Assembly (NCBI GenBank): GCA_009693345.1
Contig: SHXL01000031.1
Span: forward strand, 1 to 18,430
Direction of reading: 5' to 3'
Source: Betaproteobacteria bacterium
GTDB taxonomy: Bacteria; Pseudomonadota; Gammaproteobacteria; Burkholderiales; SG8-39
Length of the DNA: 18,430 nucleotides
Shown: piece by piece, positions 8,178 through 15,460 of the stretch
How the letters are laid out: each line of letters begins with the position of its first letter
How positions within the stretch are numbered: the first letter of the stretch is position 1
Notes under the pieces: model-generated
The model's input: the letters and a program-made list of their open reading frames with translations, nothing else
Told to the model about the DNA's origin: nothing
The model's database searches: none
Made by a program: the position numbers and the translations under genes

Positions 8178-9662
8178 TCAGAACCTGGGCAGCGCCGGAT
8201 GGTCCAGTTTGCCGGCGTGCACATGCATGCGCCCGAACTCGGCGCAACGGGACAGGGCCGGCACCGCCTTGCCCGGATTGAGCAAGCCCTTCGGGTCGAA
8301 GGCGCGCTTGATGGAATGGAAGATTTCCAGCTCGGCAGTGCCGAACTGCAGGCACATCTGGTCGATCTTTTCCACCCCCACGCCGTGCTCGCCGGTGATG
8401 GTGCCGCCGACTTCGATGCATTTTTCGAGCACCTCGGCGGCGAACTCCTCGGTGCGCTTGAGCTGGTCCGCGTCATTGGCATCGAACAGGATCAGCGGAT
8501 GCAGGTTGCCGTCGCCGGCGTGGAACACGTTCGGGCAGCGCAGGCCGTATTTCTTTTCCAGGGAACCGATGAAATTGAGCACCTCGCCGAGGCGTTTTTT
8601 CGGGATGGTGCCGTCCATGCAGTAGTAGTCGGGCGAGATGCGCCCGACAGCGGGAAACGCGGCCTTGCGCCCCGACCAGAAGCGCAGTCGCTCGGCCTCG
8701 TCGCGCGATACCGCCAGCCGGGTGGCGCCGGCGGCGCGCAGCACCTCCTTCATTTTCGATATTTCTTCCTCGACCTCCTCGACGCTTCCGTCCGATTCGC
8801 AAAGCAGGATGACGGCGGCCTCCAGGTCGTATCCCGCGTGCACGAACTGCTCCACCGCGAGCGTGGCCGGCTTGTCCATCATTTCCAGGCCCGCGGGAAT
8901 GATGCCGGCGCCGATCACCGCGGCGACCGCGTCGCCGGCCTTCTGCACGTCGTCGAACGACGCCATGATGACGCGCGCGGCCTCGGTCTTCGGCAAAAGC
9001 TTCACGGTGACTCCGGTGATGACGGCGAGAAGGCCTTCGGAGCCGATGACCAGCGCCAGCAGATCGTAGCCGGGCGCATCCAGCGCCTCGGAGCCGAAAT
9101 CCACCTCTTCGCCCTGCATCGTGTAGCCCTTCACGCGCAGCACGTTGTGCACCGTCAGGCCGTACTTCAGGCAATGCACGCCGCCCGAGTTTTCCGCGAC
9201 GTTGCCGCCGATGGAACAGGCGATCTGGCTGGAGGGATCGGGCGCGTAGTACAGGCCGAACGGCGCCACCACGTCCGATATCGCGGCGTTGCGCACCCCG
9301 GGTTGCACCACCGCGATTCGCGCGAGCGGATCGACGCGCACGACGCGCATGAATTTTGCGAGCGAGAGCAGCACGCCGTCGCCCAGCGGAAGCGCGCCGC
9401 CCGACAGGCCGGTGCCGGCGCCGCGCGGCACCACCGGCACGCCGAGCGCGTGGCAGGTCCGCAGAATCCGCTGCACCTGCTCTTCGGTCTCGGGCAACGC
9501 GACCACCATCGGCAGGCGCCGGTACGCGGTCAGGCCGTCGCACTCGTACGGGCGCGTGTCTTCCTCCTGCCAGAGCACGCAGCGCTCCGGCAGGAACGCG
9601 CGCAGCGCCTGCGCGACGTTCTTCTGTTTCTGGAAATCTATTTGAGGTAAGGCGCTGCCCAC
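8178..9662 (-). CDS. glcD: Glycolate oxidase catalytic flavoprotein GlcD
   Basis: GlcD oxidises glycolate (and often D-lactate) to glyoxylate using FAD. The 494-residue protein matches the family over its full length: FAD-binding loop PRGAGTGLSGGALP at 79-92, IACSIGGNVAENSGG at 147-161, HAGDGNLHP at 381-389 and GEHGVG at 424-429. A tail of about 25 residues follows the usual LLNPGK end. The start is GTG 9662, supported by AGGGA at 9672-9668 with a 5-nt spacer. It overlaps the 3' end of hyi by 25 nt, which implies translational coupling. D-lactate or 2-hydroxyglutarate dehydrogenases are relatives, but adjacent glcE, glcF and hyi support glycolate. Confidence 0.96.
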   Translation of the reverse strand: MGSALPQIDFQKQKNVAQALRAFLPERCVLWQEEDTRPYECDGLTAYRRLPMVVALPETEEQVQRILRTCHALGVPVVPRGAGTGLSGGALPLGDGVLLSLAKFMRVVRVDPLARIAVVQPGVRNAAISDVVAPFGLYYAPDPSSQIACSIGGNVAENSGGVHCLKYGLTVHNVLRVKGYTMQGEEVDFGSEALDAPGYDLLALVIGSEGLLAVITGVTVKLLPKTEAARVIMASFDDVQKAGDAVAAVIGAGIIPAGLEMMDKPATLAVEQFVHAGYDLEAAVILLCESDGSVEEVEEEISKMKEVLRAAGATRLAVSRDEAERLRFWSGRKAAFPAVGRISPDYYCMDGTIPKKRLGEVLNFIGSLEKKYGLRCPNVFHAGDGNLHPLILFDANDADQLKRTEEFAAEVLEKCIEVGGTITGEHGVGVEKIDQMCLQFGTAELEIFHSIKRAFDPKGLLNPGKAVPALSRCAEFGRMHVHAGKLDHPALPRF

Positions 9663-10420
9663 GACAATCCCTGAATGGTGTCGCCCTTCGGGATGTACTC
9701 CGCGCCGATCCAGCCTTTGTAGCCCAGTCCGTCAATGTGCGGCAGCAGCCAGCTGAAATTGATCTCGCCGGTGCCAGGCTCGTTGCGGCCGGGCACGTCC
9801 GCGATCTGGATGTGGCCGATCCTGGGCAACAGCCGCTCGATGGTCTTGGCGAGGTCGCCCTCGACGATCTGCATGTGGAACACGTCGTACTGCAGCAGCA
9901 GGTTGTCCGCGCCCACGGCATCGATGACCTCAATGCCCGCTTTCGAGCCGTTGAGGAAGAAACCGGGAATGGTGCGCGTGTTGCAGGGTTCGGTAAGCAG
10001 CGTCAGGCCCGCCGCCTTGAGCTTTCCCGCGGCGTAGCGCAGGTTCTCGACCAGCGTTTCTATCACCTTCTCGCGCGCCGCGCCGGCCGGCGCGATTCCG
10101 GCGAGCGCATTCAGCCGCGGACAACCAACCGCCTTCGCGTACTCGATCGCGCGCTCGACGCCCTCGCGGAATTCGCTCACGCGCTCCGGCTGGCAGCCGA
10201 TGCCGCGGTCGCCCTTGGCGGCATCGCCCGCCGGCAGGTTGTGCAGCGCCACCTCGACCCCTGCGGCGCGCGCGCATGCGGCGATCTCCTTCGCGCCGCC
10301 GAACGCGTACGGCATCTGGTATTCGACATGACGGAAACCTGCCTTGGCCGCGGCGGCAAAGCGGTCGGTGAAAGACAGATCGGGGAACAGCAGCGAGATG
10401 TTGGCGGCAAGTTTGAGCAT
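9638..10420 (-). CDS. hyi: Hydroxypyruvate isomerase
   Basis: This TIM-barrel isomerase interconverts hydroxypyruvate and tartronate semialdehyde in glyoxylate assimilation. The 260-residue product (E. coli Hyi has 258) carries the expected metal and catalytic residues: Glu144 (LLTEPCN), Asp179 and His182 (QYDVFHMQ), the signature HIQIADVPGRNEPGTGEI at 203-220, and Glu241 (GAEYIP). The start is ATG 10420 at MLKLAANISLLF, as in homologues. It is the first gene of the minus-strand glc block and overlaps glcD by 25 nt. That links glycolate oxidation to the glycerate route; glyoxylate carboligase and tartronate semialdehyde reductase are not in this window. The related 2-oxo-tetronate isomerase OtnI is an alternative that context makes less likely. 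No Shine-Dalgarno precedes the ATG. Confidence 0.92.
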   Translation of the reverse strand: MLKLAANISLLFPDLSFTDRFAAAAKAGFRHVEYQMPYAFGGAKEIAACARAAGVEVALHNLPAGDAAKGDRGIGCQPERVSEFREGVERAIEYAKAVGCPRLNALAGIAPAGAAREKVIETLVENLRYAAGKLKAAGLTLLTEPCNTRTIPGFFLNGSKAGIEVIDAVGADNLLLQYDVFHMQIVEGDLAKTIERLLPRIGHIQIADVPGRNEPGTGEINFSWLLPHIDGLGYKGWIGAEYIPKGDTIQGLSWAAPYLK

Positions 10421-10439
10421 CGGGTTAGCATAGCGCGAA
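10421..10439. promoter_or_regulatory. Compact divergent promoter with a near-symmetric -10 (hyi / tauE-like)
   Basis: Again exactly 19 nt separate two divergent ATGs. The minus strand has TATGCT (10432-10427), 4 of 6 to TATAAT, ending 6 nt before the hyi ATG. The plus strand has TAGCAT (10426-10431), ending 8 nt before the ATG at 10440. No Shine-Dalgarno is present on either side, and -35 matches are poor. The design parallels the junction at 4590-4608. The function is inferred from position only. Confidence 0.35.
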
Positions 10440-11309
10440 ATGCACGTTTCAGACACTGCGGCCGTCGCCTGGTGGGTATGGCCGATCGCGCTATTCTTCG
10501 CCACGTTCGCGCTGGGCATCGTCGCCGTGCTCTCGGGCGTCGGCGGCGGCGTGCTGTTCGTGCCGATCGTCGGCAGCTTTTTTCCGTTCCACTTGGATTT
10601 CGTGCGCGGCACCGGCCTGCTGTTGGCCCTCTCCGGCGCCCTGTCGGCCGCACCCAGCCTGCTCTCAAGCGGACTTGCCAGCTTGCGCCTGGCGATGCCG
10701 TTTGCGCTCATCGGGTCGGCGGCGTCGATCGCGGGAGCGCTGCTTGGCCTCGCCCTGCCCCCCGCCCTGATGCAGGCCGCGCTGGGCATCACCATCCTCG
10801 CCATTGCCGTGCTGATATGGCGCTCGAAGCGCTCCGAGTATCCCGAGGTGGCGGCGCCCGACCGCCTTGCAGCCGCACTGCAGCTGAACGGAGTGTTCCA
10901 TGACCCGGTGGACTCGCGTGAAGTGCATTGGCAAACCCATCGCACGCCCGCGGGACTGGTGCTGTTCGCCGGCATCGGCTTGCTTGCCGGCATGTTCGGC
11001 CTGGGTGCCGGCTGGGCGAATGTTCCGGTGCTCAACCTCGTGCTCGGCGCTCCTCTCAAGGTCTCGGTCGCGACCTCGGGCGTTGTGCTGTCGGTCGTCG
11101 ATACCTCGGCAGCATGGGTTTACCTGCATAGCGGCGCGGTGCTGCCGCTGATCGCCGTACCCTCCATCGTCGGCGTGATGCTGGGAGCGAAGATCGGCGC
11201 CCGGCTGCTGCGCGTCGCGCCCGCCGCCACCGTCCGCAAGCTGGTGATCGCACTGCTGCTGGTCGCCGGCGCGCGCGCATTGCTCAAGGGCCTCGGCATA
11301 TGGAATTGA
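10440..11309 (+). CDS. TauE/SafE-family (DUF81) membrane permease
   Basis: A 289-residue polytopic inner-membrane protein with about eight hydrophobic segments in two related halves, split by a hydrophilic loop at about residues 130-165. The half-repeats carry the glycine-rich family signatures, VLSGVGGGVLFVPI near residue 30 and LLAGMFGLGAGWANVPVL near 180. TauE/SafE proteins are proposed exporters of sulfite, sulfoacetate or other small anions; the substrate here cannot be told. The start is ATG 10440, 19 nt from the divergent hyi start. Its 3' end overlaps the next gene by 10 nt, so it heads the plus-strand operon that continues into the amino-acid ABC transporter genes. Confidence 0.88.
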   Translation: MHVSDTAAVAWWVWPIALFFATFALGIVAVLSGVGGGVLFVPIVGSFFPFHLDFVRGTGLLLALSGALSAAPSLLSSGLASLRLAMPFALIGSAASIAGALLGLALPPALMQAALGITILAIAVLIWRSKRSEYPEVAAPDRLAAALQLNGVFHDPVDSREVHWQTHRTPAGLVLFAGIGLLAGMFGLGAGWANVPVLNLVLGAPLKVSVATSGVVLSVVDTSAAWVYLHSGAVLPLIAVPSIVGVMLGAKIGARLLRVAPAATVRKLVIALLLVAGARALLKGLGIWN

Positions 11310-11722
11310 AACCCGACATGGAGCGCGCTCAACATGTGTTTGCGCAATGGCTCGACGCCGGCACGAAGATCGGCTTCGTGCTGCTGGTGATCAGCTTCGC
11401 GCTGTACTTGTCCGGCCTGCTGCCGCCGCAGGTGCCGCTCGCGGAGCTGCCGAAACTCTGGGGACTGCCGCTGGCAAAATTCGTTGCGACGGCGGGCGCG
11501 CCGACAGGATGGCAATGGCTCGCACTGGCGTCTTGCGGAGATTACTTCAACTACTTCGGCATCGTCCTGCTGGCGTCGATAGTCATGGCCGCCTACCTGC
11601 GCGTGCTGCCGCTGCTGGCGCAGCACGACCGCAACTTCGCCATCATCGCGGCACTCGAGATCGTCGTACTGTTGGCCGCAGCCTCCGGCCTGCTAAACTC
11701 ATTCGGAGGAGGATCACCATGA
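11300..11722 (+). CDS. Small conserved-type membrane protein, partner of the TauE-like permease
   Basis: A 140-residue protein with three clear hydrophobic helices near residues 22-41 (IGFVLLVISFALYLSGLLPP), 84-105 and 115-132. Its start overlaps the permease stop by 10 nt and its stop overlaps the binding-protein start in an ATGA, so translation is coupled on both sides. TauE/SafE genes are often followed by a short three-helix membrane protein (for example DUF1634), and this may be such a partner. I do not recognise the sequence well enough to name the family. The conserved-looking polar part is SCGDYFNYFG at about 78-87, between helices 1 and 2. Confidence 0.75.
   Translation: MELKPDMERAQHVFAQWLDAGTKIGFVLLVISFALYLSGLLPPQVPLAELPKLWGLPLAKFVATAGAPTGWQWLALASCGDYFNYFGIVLLASIVMAAYLRVLPLLAQHDRNFAIIAALEIVVLLAAASGLLNSFGGGSP
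11705..11712 (+). promoter_or_regulatory. Strong ribosome binding site of the binding-protein gene
   Basis: GGAGGAGG lies 6 nt before ATG 11719 and inside the end of the preceding coding region. It is the strongest Shine-Dalgarno in the window. It fixes the start at the signal peptide and fits the high expression usual for periplasmic binding proteins. Confidence 0.85.
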
Positions 11723-12735
11723 AATCGTTCACCGTAGCAGCAGCCCTTTCAATTCTCGCCGCGGGCCCAGCGCATGCGCAGTCGGCAGCGCCCTCGACCC
11801 TGGAGGCGGTCACCAAGAAAGGCTACGTCCAGTGCGGCGTCAACGTCGGCCTGGCCGGCTTTTCGCAGCCGGATTCGCAGGGTGTGTGGAAGGGCATCGA
11901 CGTCGATGTCTGCCGCGCGATCGCGGCCGCCGTGTTCGGCGACGCCTCCAAGGTGCGCTACACGCCGCTCACCGCGCAGCAGCGCTTCACCGCGCTGCAA
12001 TCTGGCGAGGTGGACGTGCTCTCGCGCAACACCACCTGGACCATCACGCGCGACACCAGCCTCGGCCTGAACTTCGTCGGCGTGAACTACTACGACGGCC
12101 AGGGATTCATGGTGCCGAAGAAGCGCAAGGTGAAAAGCGCGAAACAGCTGAACGGCGCCACCATCTGCGTGCAGCCGGGCACCACCACCGAGCTGAATCT
12201 GGCCGATTACTTCCGCGCCAACAACATGAAGTTCAAGCCGGTGGTGATTGAAAAACTCGAAGAGGTGCTCAACGCCTATTTCTCCGGACGCTGCGACGTC
12301 TACACCACCGACATTTCCGGCCTGGTGGCGGTGCGGGTCTCGCGCGCGCCCAAGCCCGACGACCACGTAATCCTGCCCGAAGTGATCTCGAAGGAGCCGC
12401 TCGGGCCGGCGGTGCGCCATGGCGACGACCGCTGGTTCGACGTCGTCAAGTGGTCGCTGTTCGCGATGATCGAAGCCGAAGAGCTGGGACTCAATTCGAA
12501 GAACATCGACCAGCAGGCGGGCAGCCAGAACCCGTCCATCCAGCGCTTCGCCGGCGCCACCGGCGACATCGGCAAGATGCTGGGCTTGGACAACCGCTGG
12601 GCCGTCAACATCGTGAAGCAGGTCGGCAACTATGGCGAGTCGTTCGATGCGAACTTGAAGCCGCTCGGCTTCGACCGCGGCCTGAACAAGCTCTGGACGC
12701 AGGGCGGCCTGATGTACGCGCCCCCGATCCGCTAA
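11719..12735 (+). CDS. aapJ: Periplasmic general L-amino-acid binding protein (AapJ/BztA family)
   Basis: This is the solute-binding component of a polar amino-acid ABC importer. The 338-residue precursor starts with a signal peptide (MKSFTVAAALSILAAGPAHA, likely cleaved before QS) and continues with a family-3 binding fold: GVNVGLAGFSQPDSQGVWKG, DVDVCRAIAAAVFGD, the AapJ/BztA hallmark SRNTTWTITRDTSLGLNF, and SQNPSIQRFAG near the C-terminus. Length agrees with AapJ (about 340). The family takes broad L-amino acids or Glu/Asp/Gln/Asn; which applies here is unknown. It overlaps the upstream membrane gene by 4 nt and is followed by an intercistronic hairpin and then both permeases. Confidence 0.93.
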   Translation: MKSFTVAAALSILAAGPAHAQSAAPSTLEAVTKKGYVQCGVNVGLAGFSQPDSQGVWKGIDVDVCRAIAAAVFGDASKVRYTPLTAQQRFTALQSGEVDVLSRNTTWTITRDTSLGLNFVGVNYYDGQGFMVPKKRKVKSAKQLNGATICVQPGTTTELNLADYFRANNMKFKPVVIEKLEEVLNAYFSGRCDVYTTDISGLVAVRVSRAPKPDDHVILPEVISKEPLGPAVRHGDDRWFDVVKWSLFAMIEAEELGLNSKNIDQQAGSQNPSIQRFAGATGDIGKMLGLDNRWAVNIVKQVGNYGESFDANLKPLGFDRGLNKLWTQGGLMYAPPIR

Positions 12736-12748
12736 TTAGCTCGCTACA

Positions 12749-12766
12749 GGGGAACCCAGGTTCCCC
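12749..12766 (+). terminator. Intercistronic stem-loop between binding protein and permease genes
   Basis: GGGGAACC (12749-12756) and GGTTCCCC (12759-12766) are perfect inverted arms of 8 nt, separated by CA. There is no T-run after it; a C-rich tract follows instead. It is therefore more likely a partial terminator or 3'-end stabiliser than a full terminator. Such hairpins after binding-protein genes commonly raise binding-protein mRNA over permease mRNA. Confidence 0.55.
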
Positions 12767-12781
12767 CGTGCCCCCCTCCTA

Positions 12782-13726
12782 GTGAAGCGAGGCTGGCTAT
12801 TCCAGGCCGGGTTGCTCGCCGCGGCCGGCCTGGTGCTGTGGTTTTTCATTTCCAACACCACGCATAACCTCGAAACGCGCAAGATCGCGAGCGGCTTCGG
12901 CTTTCTCTGGCGCGAAGCGGGCTTCGAGATTGGTGAAACCGGGGCCATTGCCTACAGCGCCGCGGACAGCTACCTGCGCGCGCTAGTCGTCGGGCTCTGG
13001 AACACCTTTCGCATCGCCGCGATCGGGGTGGTGTTCGCCACCTTGCTCGGCACCCTCATCGGCCTGGCACGGCTGTCGCCGAACTGGCTGCTGGTGAAGC
13101 TTGCAGCCGCCTACGTCGAAGCGATCCGCAACGTGCCGTTGCTGGTGCAGCTGTTCTTCTGGTACGCGATCATCTCCGAGAATCTTCCCGGGCCCGCCGA
13201 GGCGCTCAATCCGTTGCCCGGCGTCTATTTATCCAATCGCGGCATTTTCTTTCCGCTGCCGGGCAGCACGCCGGAACTGAGCGGCTTCAACTTCATTGGC
13301 GGCGCCTCGCTGAGCCCGGAATTCGCGGCGCTGCTCGTCGGCCTGGTCACCTATACGGCCGCCTTCATCGGCGAAATCGTGCGCGCAGGCGTGCTCTCGG
13401 TCGGGCGCGGACAGGTGGATGCCGCCTACTCGATCGGCCTCGCGCGCCGCGCCGCGCTGCGCTTCGTGGTACTGCCGCAGGCACTGCGCCTGATCGTGCC
13501 GCCGCTGACCAGCCAGTACCTGAACCTCGCTAAGAACAGCTCGCTCGCGGTGGCGATCGGCTATCCGGACCTGGTCTCGATCGCCAACACCACCCTAAAC
13601 CAGACCGGGCAGGCGATCGAGGGCATCGCGATCATCATGGGCGTCTATCTCACCATCAGCCTCTCGATATCGGCGTTGATGAACTGGTACAACCGGCGCG
13701 TGGCGCTCAAGGGAACCCTGCGGTGA
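12782..13726 (+). CDS. aapQ: Amino-acid ABC transporter permease (AapQ/BztB family)
   Basis: This is the first of two membrane subunits of the importer. The 314-residue protein has a first helix at about 8-23, the family's SGFGFLWREAGFEIGE segment at 37-52, a conserved core (YVEAIRNVPLLVQLFFWYAI at 111-130) and the EAA-type ATPase-docking loop at about 199-232 (DAAYSIGL ... VVLPQALR). The usual first residue of the EAA triplet is Asp here. The start is GTG 12782; the upstream frame has no other start before a stop. It has no Shine-Dalgarno: a pyrimidine tract CCCCCCTCCT lies right before it, which is odd and suggests poor initiation unless helped by coupling or structure. It overlaps aapM by 4 nt (GTGA). 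Confidence 0.92.
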   Translation: MKRGWLFQAGLLAAAGLVLWFFISNTTHNLETRKIASGFGFLWREAGFEIGETGAIAYSAADSYLRALVVGLWNTFRIAAIGVVFATLLGTLIGLARLSPNWLLVKLAAAYVEAIRNVPLLVQLFFWYAIISENLPGPAEALNPLPGVYLSNRGIFFPLPGSTPELSGFNFIGGASLSPEFAALLVGLVTYTAAFIGEIVRAGVLSVGRGQVDAAYSIGLARRAALRFVVLPQALRLIVPPLTSQYLNLAKNSSLAVAIGYPDLVSIANTTLNQTGQAIEGIAIIMGVYLTISLSISALMNWYNRRVALKGTLR

Positions 13727-14784
13727 AGTGGGCGCGCGAAAACCTCTTTTCGAGCTGGCCGAGCGCGCTGGCCACGATCGCGATCCTTTGGCTGGCGTGG
13801 AAACTGGTGCCGCCCTTCGTCGACTGGGCGTTCGTCGAGGCGATCTGGCGGGCGCCCGACGCGCGCGCCTGCCGCGAGGCGCAGGGGGCCGGCGCGTGCT
13901 GGGCATTCATCGGCGAGAAACACCGCTTCATCCTGTTCGGCACCTACCCCTTCGAGCAGCACTGGCGTCCCGCGGCGGCGACGGCGGTATTGATTTTGCT
14001 TTGGTTTTTTTCTTCCCTGAAAAGATTTTGGCAATACTGGCTGTCGGCGGTATGGGTCGCCGGTCTTGCCCTCATCGGCGTGCTGATGTGGGGCGGCGTC
14101 CTCGGCCTGGCCTACGTCGAGAACGAGCGCTGGGGCGGGCTGATCCTCACGCTGCTGCTCGCCAGCTTCGGCGTCGCGCTCGCGTTCCCGCTTTCGATCC
14201 TGCTCGCGCTCGGGCGCCAATCGCAAATGCCGGTGTTGCGCGCCGCGTGCATCGGCTATATCGAACTGATCCGCGGCGTGCCGCTGATCAGCGTGCTGTT
14301 CATGGCCTCCGTCATGCTGCCGCTGTTCCTGCCCGCGGGCGTCTCGATCGACAAGCTGCTGCGCGCGCAGATCGCGCTGATCCTGTTCGCCGCTGCCTAC
14401 CTTGCCGAAGTGGTGCGCGGCGGGCTGCAGGCCATCCCGCGCCACCAGTACGAGGCAGCCGAGGCGCTCGGCCTGTCGTACTGGAAGCGGACGCTGCATG
14501 TAATCCTGCCGCAGGCGCTGCGCTTCTCGATCCCGCCACTGGTGAACACCTTCATCGGTTTCTTCAAGGACACCTCCCTGGTGCTGATCATCGGCCTCTT
14601 TGATCTCCTCAGCACCATCAAGGTTTCTCTGCAGGATCCGGCCTGGTCGGGGTTCGGTGTCGAGGCCTACCTGTTCGCCTGCCTGGTGTATTTCGCTTTC
14701 TGCTTTGCGATGTCGGCCTACAGCCGCCAGCTGGAAGCAAGCCCCGTTCGCGGCGGCTTGCCGCGGCCTCTCAGACAGTCGTGA
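13723..14784 (+). CDS. aapM: Amino-acid ABC transporter permease (AapM/BztC family)
   Basis: This is the second membrane subunit. The 353-residue protein has a long N-terminal extension typical of AapM, with a helix at about 12-30, a periplasmic-type loop holding Cys50 and Cys59, and further helices at about 85-97 and 107-130. The conserved permease core follows (YIELIRGVPLISVLFMASVM at 179-198), with a canonical EAA loop EAAEALGLSYWKRT at 244-257 and ILPQALR. The start GTG 13723 overlaps the aapQ stop as GTGA. Aap/Bzt clusters normally end with the ATPase gene aapP, but here the next gene is an unrelated membrane protein. The ATPase must come from elsewhere. Residues about 90-106 are encoded by a local AT-rich stretch. 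Confidence 0.92.
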   Translation: MKWARENLFSSWPSALATIAILWLAWKLVPPFVDWAFVEAIWRAPDARACREAQGAGACWAFIGEKHRFILFGTYPFEQHWRPAAATAVLILLWFFSSLKRFWQYWLSAVWVAGLALIGVLMWGGVLGLAYVENERWGGLILTLLLASFGVALAFPLSILLALGRQSQMPVLRAACIGYIELIRGVPLISVLFMASVMLPLFLPAGVSIDKLLRAQIALILFAAAYLAEVVRGGLQAIPRHQYEAAEALGLSYWKRTLHVILPQALRFSIPPLVNTFIGFFKDTSLVLIIGLFDLLSTIKVSLQDPAWSGFGVEAYLFACLVYFAFCFAMSAYSRQLEASPVRGGLPRPLRQS

Positions 14785-14816
14785 TAGACTTTTCTCCCTC
14801 CGCACGGAACACCAAC

Positions 14817-14822
14817 AGGAGG
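14817..14822 (+). promoter_or_regulatory. Consensus ribosome binding site of the PuuD-like gene
   Basis: A perfect AGGAGG sits 5 nt before ATG 14828. It decides the start and indicates that this gene is translated efficiently on its own, unlike the coupled genes upstream. Confidence 0.85.
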
Positions 14823-14827
14823 CATCA

Positions 14828-15412
14828 ATGGGCGCAATCTTGCAGTCGCTAGGCCGCACCATCATCGCGGGAATCGTCCTGCTCGTCATCATGCTCGGCG
14901 TTGCCGGCACCTTCGGCAAGATGGGCGATCACGAGTGGGCGTCGTTCTTCATGCGCTACCTGCACGTGCTCTCCGGTGTGATGTGGATCGGGCTGCTTTG
15001 GTACTTGAATTTCGTGCAGATCCCCTCGATGCCGAAGATCCCCGATGAGCACAAGCCAGCGATCTCCAAGGTGATCGCGCCCGAGGTGTTGTTCTGGTTT
15101 CGCTGGGCGGCACTCGCCACGGTCGTTACCGGCCTGCTGCTCGCGGCCATGAACAAATACATCGGTGCGCTGCTCACGCTGCAGGCGCCGTTCACCGCGA
15201 TCGGCATCGGCATGTGGCTCGGCCTGATCATGGCGTTCAACGTCTGGTTCATCATCTGGCCGAACCAGAAAAAGGCCCTCGGCATCGTCACAGTCGAGGC
15301 GGCCGAGAAAGCGAAGGCGGCGCGCCTGGCGATGCTCACCTCCCGCTTCAACACCGTGCTCTCGATCCCGATGCTCTACTGCATGGTGGCGCAGCAGAAT
15401 GCGGGCCTCTGA
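14828..15412 (+). CDS. Membrane protein resembling the N-terminal domain of urate hydroxylase PuuD
   Basis: A 194-residue inner-membrane protein with about five hydrophobic segments near residues 11-29, 44-65, 88-109, 123-144 and 175-189. RYLHVLSGVMWIGLLWYLNF (43-62), APEVLFWFRWAALATVVTGL (84-103) and the terminal SRFNTVLSIPMLYCM resemble the Urate_ox_N (PuuD) membrane domain. Full PuuD proteins are roughly twice this length and end in a cytochrome c domain with CXXCH; none is present and a terminator follows, so this is a stand-alone, shortened form. Urate oxidation should not be assumed. Histidines at 35 and 46 could bind haem, but that is inference. It lies 43 nt after aapM and is the last gene of the plus-strand run. 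Confidence 0.75.
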   Translation: MGAILQSLGRTIIAGIVLLVIMLGVAGTFGKMGDHEWASFFMRYLHVLSGVMWIGLLWYLNFVQIPSMPKIPDEHKPAISKVIAPEVLFWFRWAALATVVTGLLLAAMNKYIGALLTLQAPFTAIGIGMWLGLIMAFNVWFIIWPNQKKALGIVTVEAAEKAKAARLAMLTSRFNTVLSIPMLYCMVAQQNAGL

Positions 15413-15433
15413 AACTCCTCGGCGCTCTCGGAG

Positions 15434-15460
15434 ACGCGGCTTCGGCCGCGTTTCTTTTTT
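15434..15460 (+). terminator. Intrinsic terminator of the plus-strand operon
   Basis: ACGCGGC (15434-15440), a TTCG tetraloop (15441-15444) and GCCGCGT (15445-15451) form a perfect 7-bp GC-rich stem followed by TTCTTTTTT. It ends 1 nt before the stop codon of the convergent gene. Because the T-run is on one side only, it should act on plus-strand transcripts. Confidence 0.93.

Noticed and set aside
8082..9650. A 522-codon plus-strand open frame opposite glcD and glcE
   Set aside because: His/Arg/Ala-rich antisense shadow of a certain glcD; no ribosome site or homology signature.
14758..14790. TTGCCG followed by GTGATA/TAGACT as a promoter for the PuuD-like gene
   Set aside because: Neither hexamer pair combines a good match with 16-18-nt spacing; the gene may simply be co-transcribed with aapM.
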